DNA of 64,000 nt. Source: Spodoptera frugiperda (taxonomy: Eukaryota; Arthropoda; Insecta; Lepidoptera; Noctuidae). The notes below the pieces were generated by a model. The model was not told the DNA's origin, ran no database searches, and saw only the letters and a list, made by a program, of their open reading frames with translations. Positions 44,701 to 59,700 of the stretch are shown here, piece after piece. A program made the position numbers and the translations under genes. The DNA is taken from NCBI RefSeq assembly GCF_023101765.2, contig NC_064219.1, positions 9,031,774 through 9,095,773 of the forward strand. Reading direction: 5' to 3'. The number at the start of each line of letters is the position of its first letter. Within the stretch, counting starts at the first letter, position 1.

Positions 44701-47700
44701 TATATTTGCGTCACGAAAAAATCTGTACCGATTTTATAGCGTAATTTGGCAATGGACAATGTACCTAAATACATATAGAGTAACCAATGCAATAACTAAT
44801 ATTATAGTATCTAGTGTTCTCTAACTAATGAACACACCTCTATAGGTAAAAAAAATTAAATCGTAAGCCACGTGCTAACCACGAGGTCATGTCTTCGATT
44901 GTAGGGTCAAGCAAAGAGCAAATTGTACAAAAGATTATCGTTAAGAAAATAAAGTAAGTAATAGGTAATTTGTAGTTGTGAGACATTAATTTTCTATACT
45001 TATGAGGATAAATTGGGTATACCCATAATCAGCGTCATCATCAGCCAGAAATAGGGAACACCAATGAATCAGAATTTGTATCTAATCGGGATTTGTGTAT
45101 CTCATTACCAGTAATAGATTGAATGGTTAACTCATTCATTGAATTACTAATCAAATAAGATTTAAAAATCAATAAATCATAAATTAAATACTAATCTGCA
45201 TGTATACAGTACATACATGATACACCTACATCCGAACAGAATGATTAATTTATATGTAGCTAAAAGATAATTGCACTTATCACACTTGGCAGTTATTATT
45301 TTATTATAGATAATAATAATTACTTACTGATCTACTTACAAATTATATAGGTATTGTAGTTTATCTTCATAAGTAAGGAAGTTGAGTATCAGTAAGAATT
45401 GATAAGTAGTTATAACATGTATAATGAAGGACTTCGTTAAAAGCCATGTTGGTTTGGCCAAGAAGTGTGACTGTTTAACGCAGTTCTAAGTACTTATTAC
45501 TGGTACAGCATATTCTCAATACATAACCTTTGCTATTGAAGCCTGAAGGCTAGAAGGCTATAGGTACCAATAACTGTCGACAGAAAACTGTTGCAGGCAT
45601 CTTTGCTGAAGCCAGTCAGTTTTGGCCTGTGGAGTTATCATATCATCTATTTTACCCCCTGGGATTGCTCTGATTGGTCAAAATTTTACAGAAAAACGTA
45701 TAACTAGTTAATGTCACGCGTTTTATCCCCGCAGAGATAGGCAGAGGTGCACGTAGGGGTAAGGTACGTAATGCCGCTATACAATGTGCACCCACTTGGT
45801 GTGAGCGCCTATTGCCACATACTGGACACAATTCTTATAGGTAACTACTTGTTTATTAGAGAAAAGTCATAAAAGTTTCTGAAGTAACTGCTAATAACAC
45901 TAATTCTAAAGATAAATTTGAAGTCGATATTTGATATTTAACTATAATTAATAATAACATAACACAGACAAATTACAAACAAAAAAAGCCTTGGATTAAA
46001 AAATAATAACTTGATTAAATCGCAATCAATCAATATCCAAGGTCAATTGTGATAAAGATGTCAGACTTTTTAGGTAAATTGAAAATAAAAACATAAACAA
46101 CATTAATATTGTGGTAGTAGTTAATGAATGGAAAACGTAAAATCTATGATTCGAGTAAATTTTTTTCATTTCTTTTTTCTGGGGGAAATCCACCAATGAC
46201 TTCTCCTGCTTTAGGCGAGACGAGAGGGAGTGTCAGACTCTTACTGACTAAAATCGACTTTCTTCTTATTCCTGCTTTTCGAGCCGGAGACACGGTAAAC
46301 CTGCTAGGCAGAACTGTAAGTTCGTCCGATCGATATTATATTTTGTCCACACTCTTAATCTTGATGCCCAACACAATATAAGCCGAGCTGAAAAACACCG
46401 TTTAACATAAAAAACATATGTACTTATCTATTACTTGTTGCCATTCAATTCTAGTAGTAGTCTACCGTCTACAAAGGTTGGGTATGGCCTTCGGAAATCC
46501 GTGAACTACATTAATTTGGTTGTCTCTTTTGTACTAGTTAATTAGAATTATTAGTCTGTAATTTCAGTGAAATTAGGTTCTATAAAGCGAAACACTATCT
46601 AAGCGGTTTTGTATCAATAAAAAAAAACAAAATGGTTCCCAGTTGTTCTTTCTGTCAGTGTTTAGTTTGCCGCGCATTTTATTGTAAACAGTCGACGTAA
46701 TTTTGTAGCTAATGGCTAACATCAGCCGCTGATTTAATACGATTACAACAGATGGTAATAATAGTGTAACGTAGGTGTTTGTGGTTTGAAAACTACTAAC
46801 AAAACGTATTCTAACTATCACAGAGGTTCTTTACGTTTTTTATAGTGACTATTATTTTGCTTCCCAAATCTCGTCTCAGCCTTTCTGTTCAGCAATCAGA
46901 TAAAATTGTTTTGTTGATATTTTCTTGTCTGAAAGTTACAATATGCTGTAAAAGAAAAGCATCGCTGATGTGTTCGGTACTCCTACTGAGTGTATCAAAA
47001 AGAAAATTCCTAGCCTTTCTTGATAAATGCACTATCCAATACAAAAAGAATTGTTCAAATCAGATCCGGAGATTGGTACGTTCAAACAAACTATTCCTAA
47101 CGACCTTTGTATGGTAGAAACAAGGAATAAAGAGAAAATATAATTACAGTCTCATTCGTACATTTAATAAGTTGTTTGCAGTTACAAAGCAAAGGTTTTG
47201 CAATTGTTTACAAACTAGACTGTTTACGTTTTATAATGTTGTGACAGACTGTGTTTATTTGGAGCGGACGCGAGACAATTAGAGAAATCTCCGACTTATT
47301 TGTAACAAGGTTGCAAGCTTTCTATTTTCTATTATTTCTGTAAATAGGCACATAATTATTAATTGGCTACGAAATACATTGTTGCACATTTGTTGGTCTA
47401 TAGTTATATTGCAAAAGCCATACGTTCAAACACGCAAACATGTCACCATGGTATCTGCACAAAGACATCAGAACAATCGCTAAAGTTGATTTGGTCCCAG
47501 ACCATTAGTTAATCTAACAACCCCTTTCGTTTTCTCTTGGTGAAGGGCTCTGGGAATTTATCGCTCTTGTTTGTGTAACAAACTGTAAGGGTTTTTGGTA
47601 ACCGTCTGGTTACCTGACCCATCAGGTAAGGGTTTTTTAGACTGGTGTAATTTTTAATGTACTCAAACAAAAGCATCTTTCCCTTTTTACGTTAAACTGA

Positions 47701-50700
47701 CGCAAACCGCGTTAAAAGTAAAGAAATCGTTGAATTACCTACGTTAACGATAAGAAACACATGATCACTCTGTTGACAAAAGCAATACGGAACATATACT
47801 GAACGAGTATGACTGTACGAGAGTTATCAGTAACAATTATGAGTAATATGACCTTGAGAAAACCTTCATTGAGCTAATCCCACAAGTAATGACTTCACAT
47901 TCAATTATTGTGAGGCAATACCTCCTCGCTTAAATGTATTATCAGATGTTTTGGTGTCTCCCGTGATCTTCCATAAGTAGGTACGCACATAATCGGTATT
48001 AGTCATCATACCTCTCAGTTGTAAATGACTTGGATGTTTACAGATTACTGATTATTCTTCATGGTCGTAGACCTCATTGCGTCAGATAAACCAGATGAGA
48101 CGAGTTGAGACGGTTCTTTTTCAGTCATAACTGGTGCTGTCATCTTAGGTTTCATTGGACAGAACTCACAGGCAATAATAGACTGGTGGTACAATAGTAT
48201 GACTAACTAATGGCAGTTGCAGTGTATTAAAATGCCCACAAAACTGGAGACAAGCAGTCTGGGGCGGACAGTGGATTCATTCCAGAATTCCTATCAGATT
48301 AAAGCGAAATAAAGAAGCTAGCACTGAGTAAAATACTAACGACAAATAGTCGAATCTAAATATAGCTCCCATGATTTTAAAAACAATGAGACGATTTCAT
48401 AAATTTGTCGCGCAGATTACCTTGATACCAGACGTAGCAAAAAACCATTGTAAAGAAACTTAACTCCAACGATAAATCGCTTTAATTACTTGAAGACGTC
48501 CCAATAAAAAAGCGAGATAATGCGATATGGCGTTTAGATTTAGTCTTATGACTATTTATGAAGCACAAAGGGGAAAAACCAGTTATTATGACACCATTTT
48601 GCAAGCTAAACTAGTCCATCTATGGAATACAATGGCCATAGTCATCGATGTTGCCTACTGTCTGAAGTCTAAACCTAATAGAACTGAATTATTTTGTTGG
48701 TTTCCTGTTGGTGTTGTATAATTATTTCGTTGTGAAAAGTATCTTAAAAAAATGTAGTTTTTAATGAGTATAATATTTGCCGTACGGCTGGGCAAATGCT
48801 GCCGCGCAACGGGTTGCGGGTTCGATTTCTGCACAGAGCAACTTTTAGTGTGATCCACAAACTGTTGTTCTGGGTTTGCGTGTGATGGGTGTATGTGATT
48901 TTGTATGTTTGTAAACGCACCCACGACATAGAAGAAAAATCCTAGAGTGGGGCAAGGATTTTTATCAAAAAAATAGGGTAATGTTTGGTAACTGATGAAC
49001 ACCGTGGAAAAACTGAAGGTTTCAGTCTTTAGCTTCAACCACTGCTAGCAGAACTGTCTGTGTATTAAATTGCGTCCCAAATATTAATTATCCGTCCTCG
49101 TGTGGATATTTTCTCTCGGCTTTCCTGTCACAATGTCCACATTTTTTCTTTGCCCGTGACCTATATGCGTCCTAGCCGAAATAGCATCGTATGACAATGA
49201 TGACAGACAAGTGTTTTTTGAATGAACACGTACGCTTCAAGATCACCAGTGACATGTCAACGGAAACAATGTGCCAAAATCTGGAAAAGCTTTTCGACGG
49301 CGGAGCTGTTTTTGTTAGTTTGCTGGCGTAAATATAAGTTTTCGGAAGGGCTGCGTAGGATGTATTATGTATACATTTTGTACTCTCTCATTCAAGTCTC
49401 AACTCGTCTATAAGATTAGTATTTTAAGCTTTTAAGAATTAACTTAAGCAAAACAGCCCCTAAATTGCAATATCTGATTGTTCAATTAATAACATTTCTG
49501 ATTGTTAATTTGACAAAATTATATGTGGCAGAAAGTTAAAAGCAATTAAAATCAGATAATTTTAAAAAGAGCTTTAATAGTTATTTTCGTCTTGAAAAAA
49601 TCCGAAAATGTGCATTATTCGTAAGAGTGAAGTAGAAGTAAGACTCCTTCTGAAATGTTGATTTTGATCGCAGGTTTGAAACGATAACCGAAAATATATT
49701 TGCATTCAACTTAATGGCCGTATAACTTCATTTAATGCCGATTGTAAAATTTTTACGTCACCGTCAGTGGAAAATCTTGAAATGACGGCATGGCGCGTCG
49801 AGTTCTGAAGCTGAAGGCAAATAAAGTAACCTTATTTGCTTTCAAAAGGTCTAAATTTAGAAATAGCTGACTGTTCGACTTGTAGTCTTTCCCACTTTTA
49901 CAGAAGTTAGAACGTTGAAGGACGCTATGAGTCTACGCATAACGCATATCCACTCCAAGCGTTACTGGGTTACCCATTTTTATGCAAAACGTAATATTTA
50001 CCTCATTCGGGAAGCAAGCTATAAAGTCATATAACAAGGCTTATATAACAAGCCAACGTAACAGATTTCCGAAAACATTTGAGACATTTAAATACCATTG
50101 ACTTGTAAAGGTCAAAGAGCAATCAATCCCTAGGCTTAATATGCGTCCCAGATTTTATTATCACCTTCCTTTGTGTGCGGTAATGTCCCAATCATGATAG
50201 GGAATCCCAATGAGATAAGGTATAGATGTAGATTGATATACAAAACTGGAATGAGCTGTTGTCGGCGGTATTTCCGAACCGTTCGGAAATACCTCTGGTG
50301 TTGGGGGTGTACCATCAGGTTAACGCTTAACCGTCTGTTTGTCTGCCCCCCTATTCCATGAAATTCCTCCTTTTCGAGCCAGAGCGCCGGTAAACCCGGT
50401 AGTCCGCAACTCCGGATCAGGAGATCTGTTGGATAAATTGTTTTATTTGATTTATTATAGAAAATATCTATACGAAGCTTCACGGTCATCTTTTACCCAA
50501 GACTTGACTAGTTAACCTGTACAATCTGATATTTTTGTCTCCAGGGTGGCAACAATGCTGGACACACCGTGGTCGTCGACGGCAAGGAGTTCGATTTCCA
50601 CTTACTACCAAGTGGTATTATCAATCCGAAATGCACCTCCCTTATTGGTGAGTACACTGTACACTCTTCCTAATCTATTTTGCAACATTCGTACTTATTT

Positions 50701-53700
50701 GGATATAAAAAAAAATATGGCTAAATATTATACAAAAAATCCTAACAGCAATTACAATAATATGTTGTTTTCGCATGTTTTTTTTTTTTATAAGCGTTTC
50801 ACGTTGATTTTCTGTGAGACCAATGGTATCACTCCGGTCGAGCCGGTCCATTTGTGCCGAAGCATGGCTCTTCCACACTTGTACGAATATGAGCTTATCC
50901 AGCAGATACTATAACAAAGTGTAGGCTTAAAACCCAACTTTATAAAAATTGTGTTCAGTCACTTTTAGTTAGGTATTTTCTTTCACAATAATTCCTTCCT
51001 TAATCTTTTAAAGTTTCCAAACTATGTGGCCTAGAAAAAGTTGATAAAGAAATTACGATAAAATAGCATTAGTGTTCAAAAAGGCTGAATGTTTCGCGTG
51101 CACTAACTTTTTACTTGGCTTATTCATAGATCACGGTGCACGGCATGAAATAATAGAATTAGTATAACTGTTTTATTTACTGTCTCTGGTCTGGTGATAT
51201 GACAAACTGCAATATCATAATAGCACTACTTATGATATTGCAGTTTGTAAATGTTTGTGCCTATGGATCCTAGTTCGTCTACTGACAAATCGCGAATGTC
51301 ACATATGGTTAATGGTTGGCATGATTAAGTCATTTGCTTAATGGCCATAGCGTTATGGGCATTAGGGTTTGTGACTATAGTTATACTGTAGAAATATGTC
51401 CGCCTAAGAAAGCAAAATGAGATTAAAACTAAATAAAAAATAGTGAAATAATAATCCACCTAGCTTCACTGGCGGACAAAAGTGCCTAACTTAGGATTTA
51501 TTGAAATAAATACTTTGACTTTGAATCTCACTGACTACGGTATCTTTTTAGAATTAGAAATTTAAATATTAAGATTTTTTCTTTAATTCGATCCCTTTCA
51601 ACTTTGTCAAAGGCCACAAATGTGTTGTTTTCAACTGCATAATAATCTGATACTCATGAAGTATAACAAGGCCTTCAAGTTTAATAAAAAATCCTTACAA
51701 TAATACTTGTGAGGCGTGGCGCACTAGTGATAATTGACTGATAACAGTATGTTATCTAACGACTATCCTTGAACGATTGCCAAAAGCTTGCATCATTGTA
51801 GTAAACTAGCTCTTCCCTGCGGCTATACCCGCGTTTTATGTACCTAAGTATTTGTATAGCCTTTGTGGATGTGAAGAGCTATCGATAAAGGTTAATATAG
51901 TGTTATTGGCGAGGAGAGCTATGTTCAGTATTGGCTGATGATAATGATAATCTTCCGCGATCAATGGCATCGTCGGACAATGTGATACACTTTTTCTATC
52001 TGCTATTTAGTTTCTATAATTTGTACTATTAGTCAAACAAAGTCATTCGGATTTTTTGTATAAGTACCTATTGCTAATTACCTAACGAAGGGAGAAAAGA
52101 GTTAGGTAATCATTCTCTAAAAACGGCGTCCGGTCATACTGTCTGATCCAGAATTAAAAGGGTTCTTTGATGAAAAAGAGGTTGTTGAAAAAAGTCATGT
52201 CAATGCACGCCGTGCGATCAGGTACCTTCTCCATGTGAGAAGTGGCTTTGGTCAGCAATGGCCACTTATAGGCTGATTATGATAATGATCAGTTACATTA
52301 TTGAACAAGCTTTTTTAATTATATCTACGTACGACGTAGTATCTGAGTCTATGTTTCCTGATGGATATAACCTGGGTGGCTTCAAAGCCTGAGTGAATAG
52401 GTTGCTCATGGGCAGACGTGCATAGCTAAACGTCGACCCATCAAATGTAAAAAAAAAGTATATAAAGATTGTAGTACCGAATCACGTCTTAAAAGAAAAC
52501 TAACTACGTAGTAACTGTTAGAAAGTTAGTTGATTTTTATAGTTAACCTTTACACTTGAATTCTGCAACAAAACATGAAATAAAAACATTGTACATTTAG
52601 CATGTCGAATGATAAACAATTTGACTAACTTGTTTCAAACAGCACGCTAATGTAACATGAAAAAAGTACAATGAAACCTGTGACATCGTTAATCCAACTG
52701 TACCAGGTACGGTTTGCAGAATCATGGTATTAATAGGTTTATATAACGAGTAATTTATTGTCAAGGTTAAGATATGCACGAAGATGTTTAGCTTTATTTT
52801 GCTGACGTTACTTTGTTGGTGTACGGCATGCTATGAGATCAACAAATATTTGTAGTCGTAGTGTTCGTATGTTACTCATTGAAGTTCTTCATGTATTATT
52901 ATGACTTTAGTGAGACGTGCTAAGTTAATTATTATGTTATTCGGCTTACTCACTTACTCGTCGCGGAATGTTGTTTATGAATATGAGCCTCTAGCATGGC
53001 TTGAAACTACTCGAGTTGCCCGACAAATAGATACCACGCTTTTATGTATTTTTCATCTAGCGGTCCCATAGTACAAAAACGTTGCGAATTAATAAAAAAA
53101 TGTCCACATTTTATTGTGCCACTTTCTGAGCGCTTTTAACCTATCTACACCTTTTTACTTATAATGCCATTGGGCAGGATCGACACTTCTTCGAGTGTAT
53201 CATTGCACAATCATATTATGGTATCTCCTCTTTGTACTTGCTTTATGGCAAATCTCAATTATGTAAAGGAGACCCACAGCCAAGTACTAAACTGTTAATG
53301 TTAATGTGGTTGGGTTATCTTATACAAAAACACGTGCGCAATACAATGCTAATAATAGTGGCTAACGTAAATTCTGATTACTTTACTATTGTTTTAATTC
53401 ACAACATAAATTATTTTAAATTAACCATTGTTGAGCCGTTGAGCTTCTTAAACTCAATTTAACTCAAGGTCTCAGTCTCTTCGTATACCAATATGCATTT
53501 TTAATTGTCATAGTTCCATTTTTAAAGTTGCTAATAGACTACCGATAAATGACCTTTCGACTTTTAAAATTGGAAATGAATTGTTCACATAGGTGTTCAC
53601 CTATTAATCTAATAGTATCTTAACAATAGGGTAGTAGTCAGGGTACGAAAATTAAAAATCGAATTAGTTCGTCAGTTAGATAGTTAAAAATTTAGAGACA

Positions 53701-56700
53701 TATTTTTTTTGTTTTGTCATATGTATAAGTAAATAATACTTAGATGCTGGACCTCGCAAGCTTAACACCAGTTGTGTTAAGCATGGGAGGTCGTGACGTC
53801 ACACGATTTTTCAAATCATTGTATGCTTGAAAGTGTTTAATTTTGCGAGAAAAGACAAAATACGTGTCTAATGTTTTAAAATAGGTAATTTACACAGATG
53901 GACATTACAAATTTTTTTTGCTTTAGGTGACACTATTTTAGTAGTAACAATAAAGGCAAGACACCAGATAAGCTCTGCTATTAAATCAAACCTTCTTTGA
54001 ATTAGTTTAAATAGTTTTTCATCCCTACAAAAGATATTAACTCAAACAATTTTAATATTTTTGTGCAGGCAACGGTGTGGTCATCCACCTGCCTGGGCTC
54101 TTCGAGGAGCTGAAGAAGAACGAGCTGAAAGGCATGAAGGGCTGGCAGGACAGACTCATCATATCAGACAGAGCCCACCTCGTCTTCGACATGCATCAAC
54201 AGGTAAGGCCTTTTAAAGATCTAAAAGCGAGCATCATTTTCTATTGAGCCTTATGGCTTTTTGTTTAAGGTCCAACCTAGTATGTGTTTTTAAAACTAAA
54301 TATCAGCATGGATATAATTTGCCTTCATAATTTTGTTTGAATAAGAACACAGACTGCAGTAGTACTATGTTAATTCATACTTAATAGATAACTTTAAAAT
54401 ATTATTAGTCTGCACAGTTAGCGCGGTGGTAGGGCAACCGGCTGCCGCGCAACGTCTAACGGGTACGGTTCCCGCACGGAGCAACTCGTTGTGTGATCTA
54501 CAAATTGTTGTTTCGGGTCTGGGTGTCATGTATATGTGAACTTGTATGTTTGTAAACGCACCCACAATACAGGAGAAAATTCTAGCGTAGGGCAACGTTT
54601 ATAAAAATTAAACATATGACTAAGTTTGCGTGACAAAAAGTTTATAATAAACATGTAATTGATCACCCTTCTTAAACAAATTGCATAAAATTCCTTCGTA
54701 TTTATCTACTCGATTCTTAAATCAATGCAATCAAATGATAAGGATTTGCGTGCTGAATTTGCCTTGGTGATTATGGTACAATTGGACATTGTAAAACGAT
54801 CGGCATGAAATGCAGTAAATTCGTGAAGGTAAATTGACTAGCATTAGTTGGCTTAATTAATGTTCAAATACCTAATTAACTAAAAAACGGTTTACTCGCG
54901 TAGATTAATGGAGAAAAGTACCTGTACCATGAGTTTGAAGCAATAGTATTTGTCGATAGTCGCTAGCGACGATGTAAACTTTGTTTGTTTGTTACCCTTA
55001 CCCTGCTTACCCTTGTTTCACGTCGCAACGGAGACATATTTTTTGTGTGGAGTTAGTTGGGGTGCTGGAGAGCGATATAGTCGTTTTGTCTCTTTTTACC
55101 ACAGTTCTAAATGGGTGTGTCCTCCACACACCCATTTTATATGGACTATGGAACATTCCGCAATTTTTAAGATAAAAAGCTAAAAATTAGTATGTGGACT
55201 ATTTGTACCTAACAAAATCCCCCAACCCCTTTAAAACTGCGTGCGAAGCCGCGAGTAGGAAGCTAGTAATATGTATAGACAAGAGCCTCCTATTGTGTGC
55301 AAAGTTCGACCACAGTTTCATTGTGCTAATATTTGGTATCAAACATAACAAAGATTTATTATATGCCCCAGGATATGTACATTGTACAATATGTGCCATA
55401 ATGCTCTGGGTTGTACCGAGTACCGAACCTTTACTGATATATATAATTGCGATTGTAAGTTGGGGATTTACATACGATATATGATATCCTAGTACCTACC
55501 ATTTTTTAAGGGAAGTTGATAAAGACAAAGGATGTTCTTTATAACGCGAATTCAGATTTTTCAGTGGTAACCAAGTATTGTATTGTGTGATTAAAAAAGA
55601 GTAACCTATGGAGTTTCTTGCTCGTTCTTCTCCATAAGAATCTATACTTTGGAACTAGCATGTAGCTTCACTAGAGGACTGACCGACAGAAAGACATTTT
55701 GTTTTCTTTATATCGTAATATTTGCTTTGACGTTCAAAAGTGCCTTCACGGTCTATTTGAAATAAATAATTTTGACTTTGACTTTGTTATGGTATATGGA
55801 GAAGAATTTCTGTTAAAAAATAATAAAAGAACAGTAGTAAATAATTTTACTTTATTCTTCTAGTAAATCTCGTTATACTAACAAAACCAATAATAGGAAA
55901 TGGTTATACTTCAACACTAAGCACTTGAAAGAGGCCTTAATCACAGAAAATGCAAACGCGTGACATGTGACGCGTGCGCATAATAATTGCGCGAGAATGC
56001 TGTGACGTCACCCACGGTCAAGGAGGCCCGAGCCGTGCATCGCTTATGGATGGCTCACTACACTGTAACTCTTTTATTACGTTATAAATTTATTATAGAG
56101 ATAGCAAGATGTTAATTAATATTGTACTTTATTATGTAGTTACGTAATGTGAAATTAATTTATGACTGATTGTTTTAATTTTCTTTTTTAACTTTGCTCC
56201 ACACTAAGATTTTCTCCTGTGTTGTGAGTACGTTTACAAACATACAAGTTCACATACACATGAGACCCAGACCCGAAACAATGATTTGTGGATCACACAA
56301 AGACTTGCTCCGTGCGGGAATCGAACCCGCATCTCTCTAATTCCAACTTTTAACTCTGTGTTTAACTCCTAAACTTGTGTGATATAATATGGTATCGGTG
56401 GCGAAAATTAACATTTCCTTCATTACAATGATAGTAATGATTGTGTACTTACAATTCTGCCTACCCCACAGGCGTGATAATTATATGATATGTTTCAGTC
56501 CATAGTAACAACTCCCGGTATATTTGCTATCAGCCATCACGCAGCATATATTTGCATACATTACTCGTACAGATACTTATGTGTCTGTACCTACATAGAG
56601 ATGATAATGCCACAGTTATGACAAGTGTGCTAATGAGGATATTATTGTTATTTATATATTTCTATGTATGAGATAGTGAGTAGGTACTCTGGTATATATA

Positions 56701-59700
56701 ACTTAGTATAGCTAGTTACTAGCCAACTTATAATACTAGTAATTTTACTTAGACAATGAATAGTACCTTAAAATTACGGGTAGATGTTTTCATGAAGTAT
56801 TTCCAGCAATGTCTTAAACTTCTGTAAACCATTAAGCCTTTCACTGCCAACAAAAAACTGTTAACGGCTATAGGGGCTATAATGCTACTAGTCGGTCAGC
56901 GTTGTACGACATGGCCTCTAATATGTATGTATTGAATAAATGAAATAAAATATTGTCTTTGAATACTGTACATTGAGTAATTGACTAAATTCTACTCTAT
57001 TTTACTAGGTACTCATCCTTCACTTAACTACAAAATAAAGTAAATTAAACTCATTAGTACTCGAACTTTATCGGTTCGATTTTTGTTTTGGATGTTTTAC
57101 GGTTGTTTATATGTAATTAGTATTCCCAGTAATGTACGAATTACACTATCTACTCAAAATATGAATGAAAACATGTAACTGAACATTTTATCTAGAACGA
57201 CATGACGTCATAGATTGCAAACAAAATTCGTGAAAACTTTCCTTATTTACAGTAAATAAAGCATACTTTAAGCAGAGAATTACTCAGTCATCGTAAATTG
57301 TAGTTTGTCTCTTAGGCTTTAAGATTTAAAATCATACTGACTCATTTTTCTTGAATTGTTTCAGGTGGATGGTCTTCAAGAGGCTGAGAAGGGCAAGAAC
57401 TCGTTAGGTACCACAAAGAAGGGCATTGGCCCGACTTACTCGTCTAAGGCCACCCGTAATGGACTGCGGATAGGAGACCTACTTGGGGACTCCGCCATGT
57501 TTGAGGAGAAGTAAGTTTGTATTTTGAACTAAGCCTTCACACTAGAGTTTGTTCAAGGTGCTCGATAAACGTATGTATAGGCTGCCTTAGCGCCATGTTC
57601 AATTGACTCGACTTGAAACGCCACGATAACGTGACGCCTGCACTGCGTAGTTCCGATGTATACGTTTATCAAGCGCCTATGCTGGACAAACGCTAGTATG
57701 AAAGCGCTCTAAGATTCTATACGGTTTAGTTAGCCGTGTGGTGACTGGAGAGTGTATATTTGTGTATTTTCACCATCCTTGCTCTTCCCGGGGTGTCGTT
57801 TCGTGTGTCCCTTCTTTAGGGGTCTCGGCGATTTGACAGAAACTAAGCAGCATGGCATGATGCGAATTCGGAAAGAAATTATCCAAGTCCCCTCGTCCAA
57901 TGTCAAAATCAAATCTTACCACCACAACCTCTTAAAACTCTTGTATAATACAGTATATGCAACCAAGAAATATTTATTTATCGAAATTCTAAATGATTTT
58001 CTGTTGTCTGGAAGAAATCACCATTTGTGATAAGACCGTACTTAAAATATATGTAACATAGGCTACTAAATGTGTACAATAAAGCATATTATATAAATAT
58101 ATAATAAATAAACAAATCAATTTCAGGTTCCGCACTCTAGCAGCCAATTACAAGAGGATGTTCCCGAATCTCGAAGTAGACATTGATGGTGAACTGGCTC
58201 GCTACCGGGAGTACGCCGAGAGAATCAGGCCTATGGTCAGAGACACCGTCTCCTACCTCCACAAAGCCATCGGGGAAGGAAAGAAAGTATTGGTCGAAGG
58301 TGCTAACGCTGCTATGTTGGATATTGATTTTGGTAAGAGAAAGATTAATTTTGTTATAACGTACGTACGTACGCCGGTATATAAGACAACAATAAGTATA
58401 AAACACATTGTATCTCGTATGGTTACACGAAAGGTTAATTTCATTTTACTTACGTAACTGTTTGACGAGATAACTTGACTAGTTTCGTGTCATGCTAGGG
58501 GTTCATACTGTGCAATCCACGATGGGGCTAACGTTGTGTCTCGTTAACTCAAATCTATTAAGTCTAATTTGTGGACTCAGCTAACCTATGTTTTTTATAT
58601 GGAAAGATGTGTGCTATGGATGGCTTCCCTACTATCGGTACATCGCATACTCGGGCTGCGCATCTTCCTCGCACAGCTACATAGCTTAGTATCAGTGGAA
58701 ACAGTCACATAGTTTCACACTTTAGCTATTACATCTTCGTAGCATAGCTACATAGCACACTTCTGATGGAAATGCACCCTTACGTAACTAGTATCATAAA
58801 CATAAAGATTATTATACAAATCTTATCTAAATCAACGCAATTAATCCTGATTATCCACGTTCAAAGCTTTGCATGGAGCATGCGTCCGAGTGATAATATG
58901 TATCACTTATCAACCACTGATAGTACTGAGAGTTGACATGCGTCGGTGCAGTAATTGGAATCGTACTTTGTAATATGTATAAACAATGTGAGATTACGCT
59001 TTGGCCCTTCATGTAGTACAATTATTTTTTGTTAGTTATCTTACTGACTAAATGTGGACGTTGGATTTTATTTTTTTTGAGAATTTCCAATACAATATGC
59101 ATGTAACTATGGTTGTATAGTTTCTGCCTACCGAGGTTGGTTGGTTTCTAATGGATATAAAACTTGAAATATTTATCTAAAGAGAAGAAAGGTATTTTGA
59201 AGAAAGAATACACAATTAATAATTCCTAGACCTCAACACGTAACGGGGTGGTTTTTAGTCGGTAAGAGTCTGGCACTCCCTCTCGCCTCGCCCAAGGTGA
59301 GAAAAGTCATTGGATAATTTTCCTCCCTTGAAAAAAATCCGGTTGCAGGCTCCTCCGGCTCGAAAAGCAGTAGTTCTAACAGAATGCTTTTTAGTCAGTC
59401 AGTCAGTCATTAGATCCCCCCTCCCCAAAGACTCCAGCACATAACAATCGAAAGGTCATTGACCCTAATACATAGTTAACTGATTCTTATATTACATTAC
59501 AGGTACATACCCGTACGTGACGTCATCGAACTGCAGTATCGGCGGAGTGTGCACGGGGCTGGGCCTGTCGCCGCGCGTCATCGGCGACGTGCTCGGCGTC
59601 GTGAAGGCGTACACCACGCGCGTCGGCGACGGACCCTTCCCTACTGAGTTGCATGATGTTAGTATTGGTTCTTTTCTTCAACTCTCGTATTCATTTTATG

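Noticed and set aside
47590..47640. Terminator-like hairpins GGTAACC/GGTTACC and TTACCTGA/TCAGGTAA followed by T-runs
   Set aside because: The resemblance is to bacterial terminators, which are not used by this nuclear gene. It lies in an intron and is probably a degraded repeat.
49222..49413. Small forward frame in AdSS intron 1
   Set aside because: It has no conserved motif, no splice context and AT-driven composition.
54412..54490. A tRNA gene
   Set aside because: The A- and B-box-like motifs are clear, but the acceptor and anticodon arms do not pair, and the block continues into a body shared with other dispersed copies. It is a SINE head.
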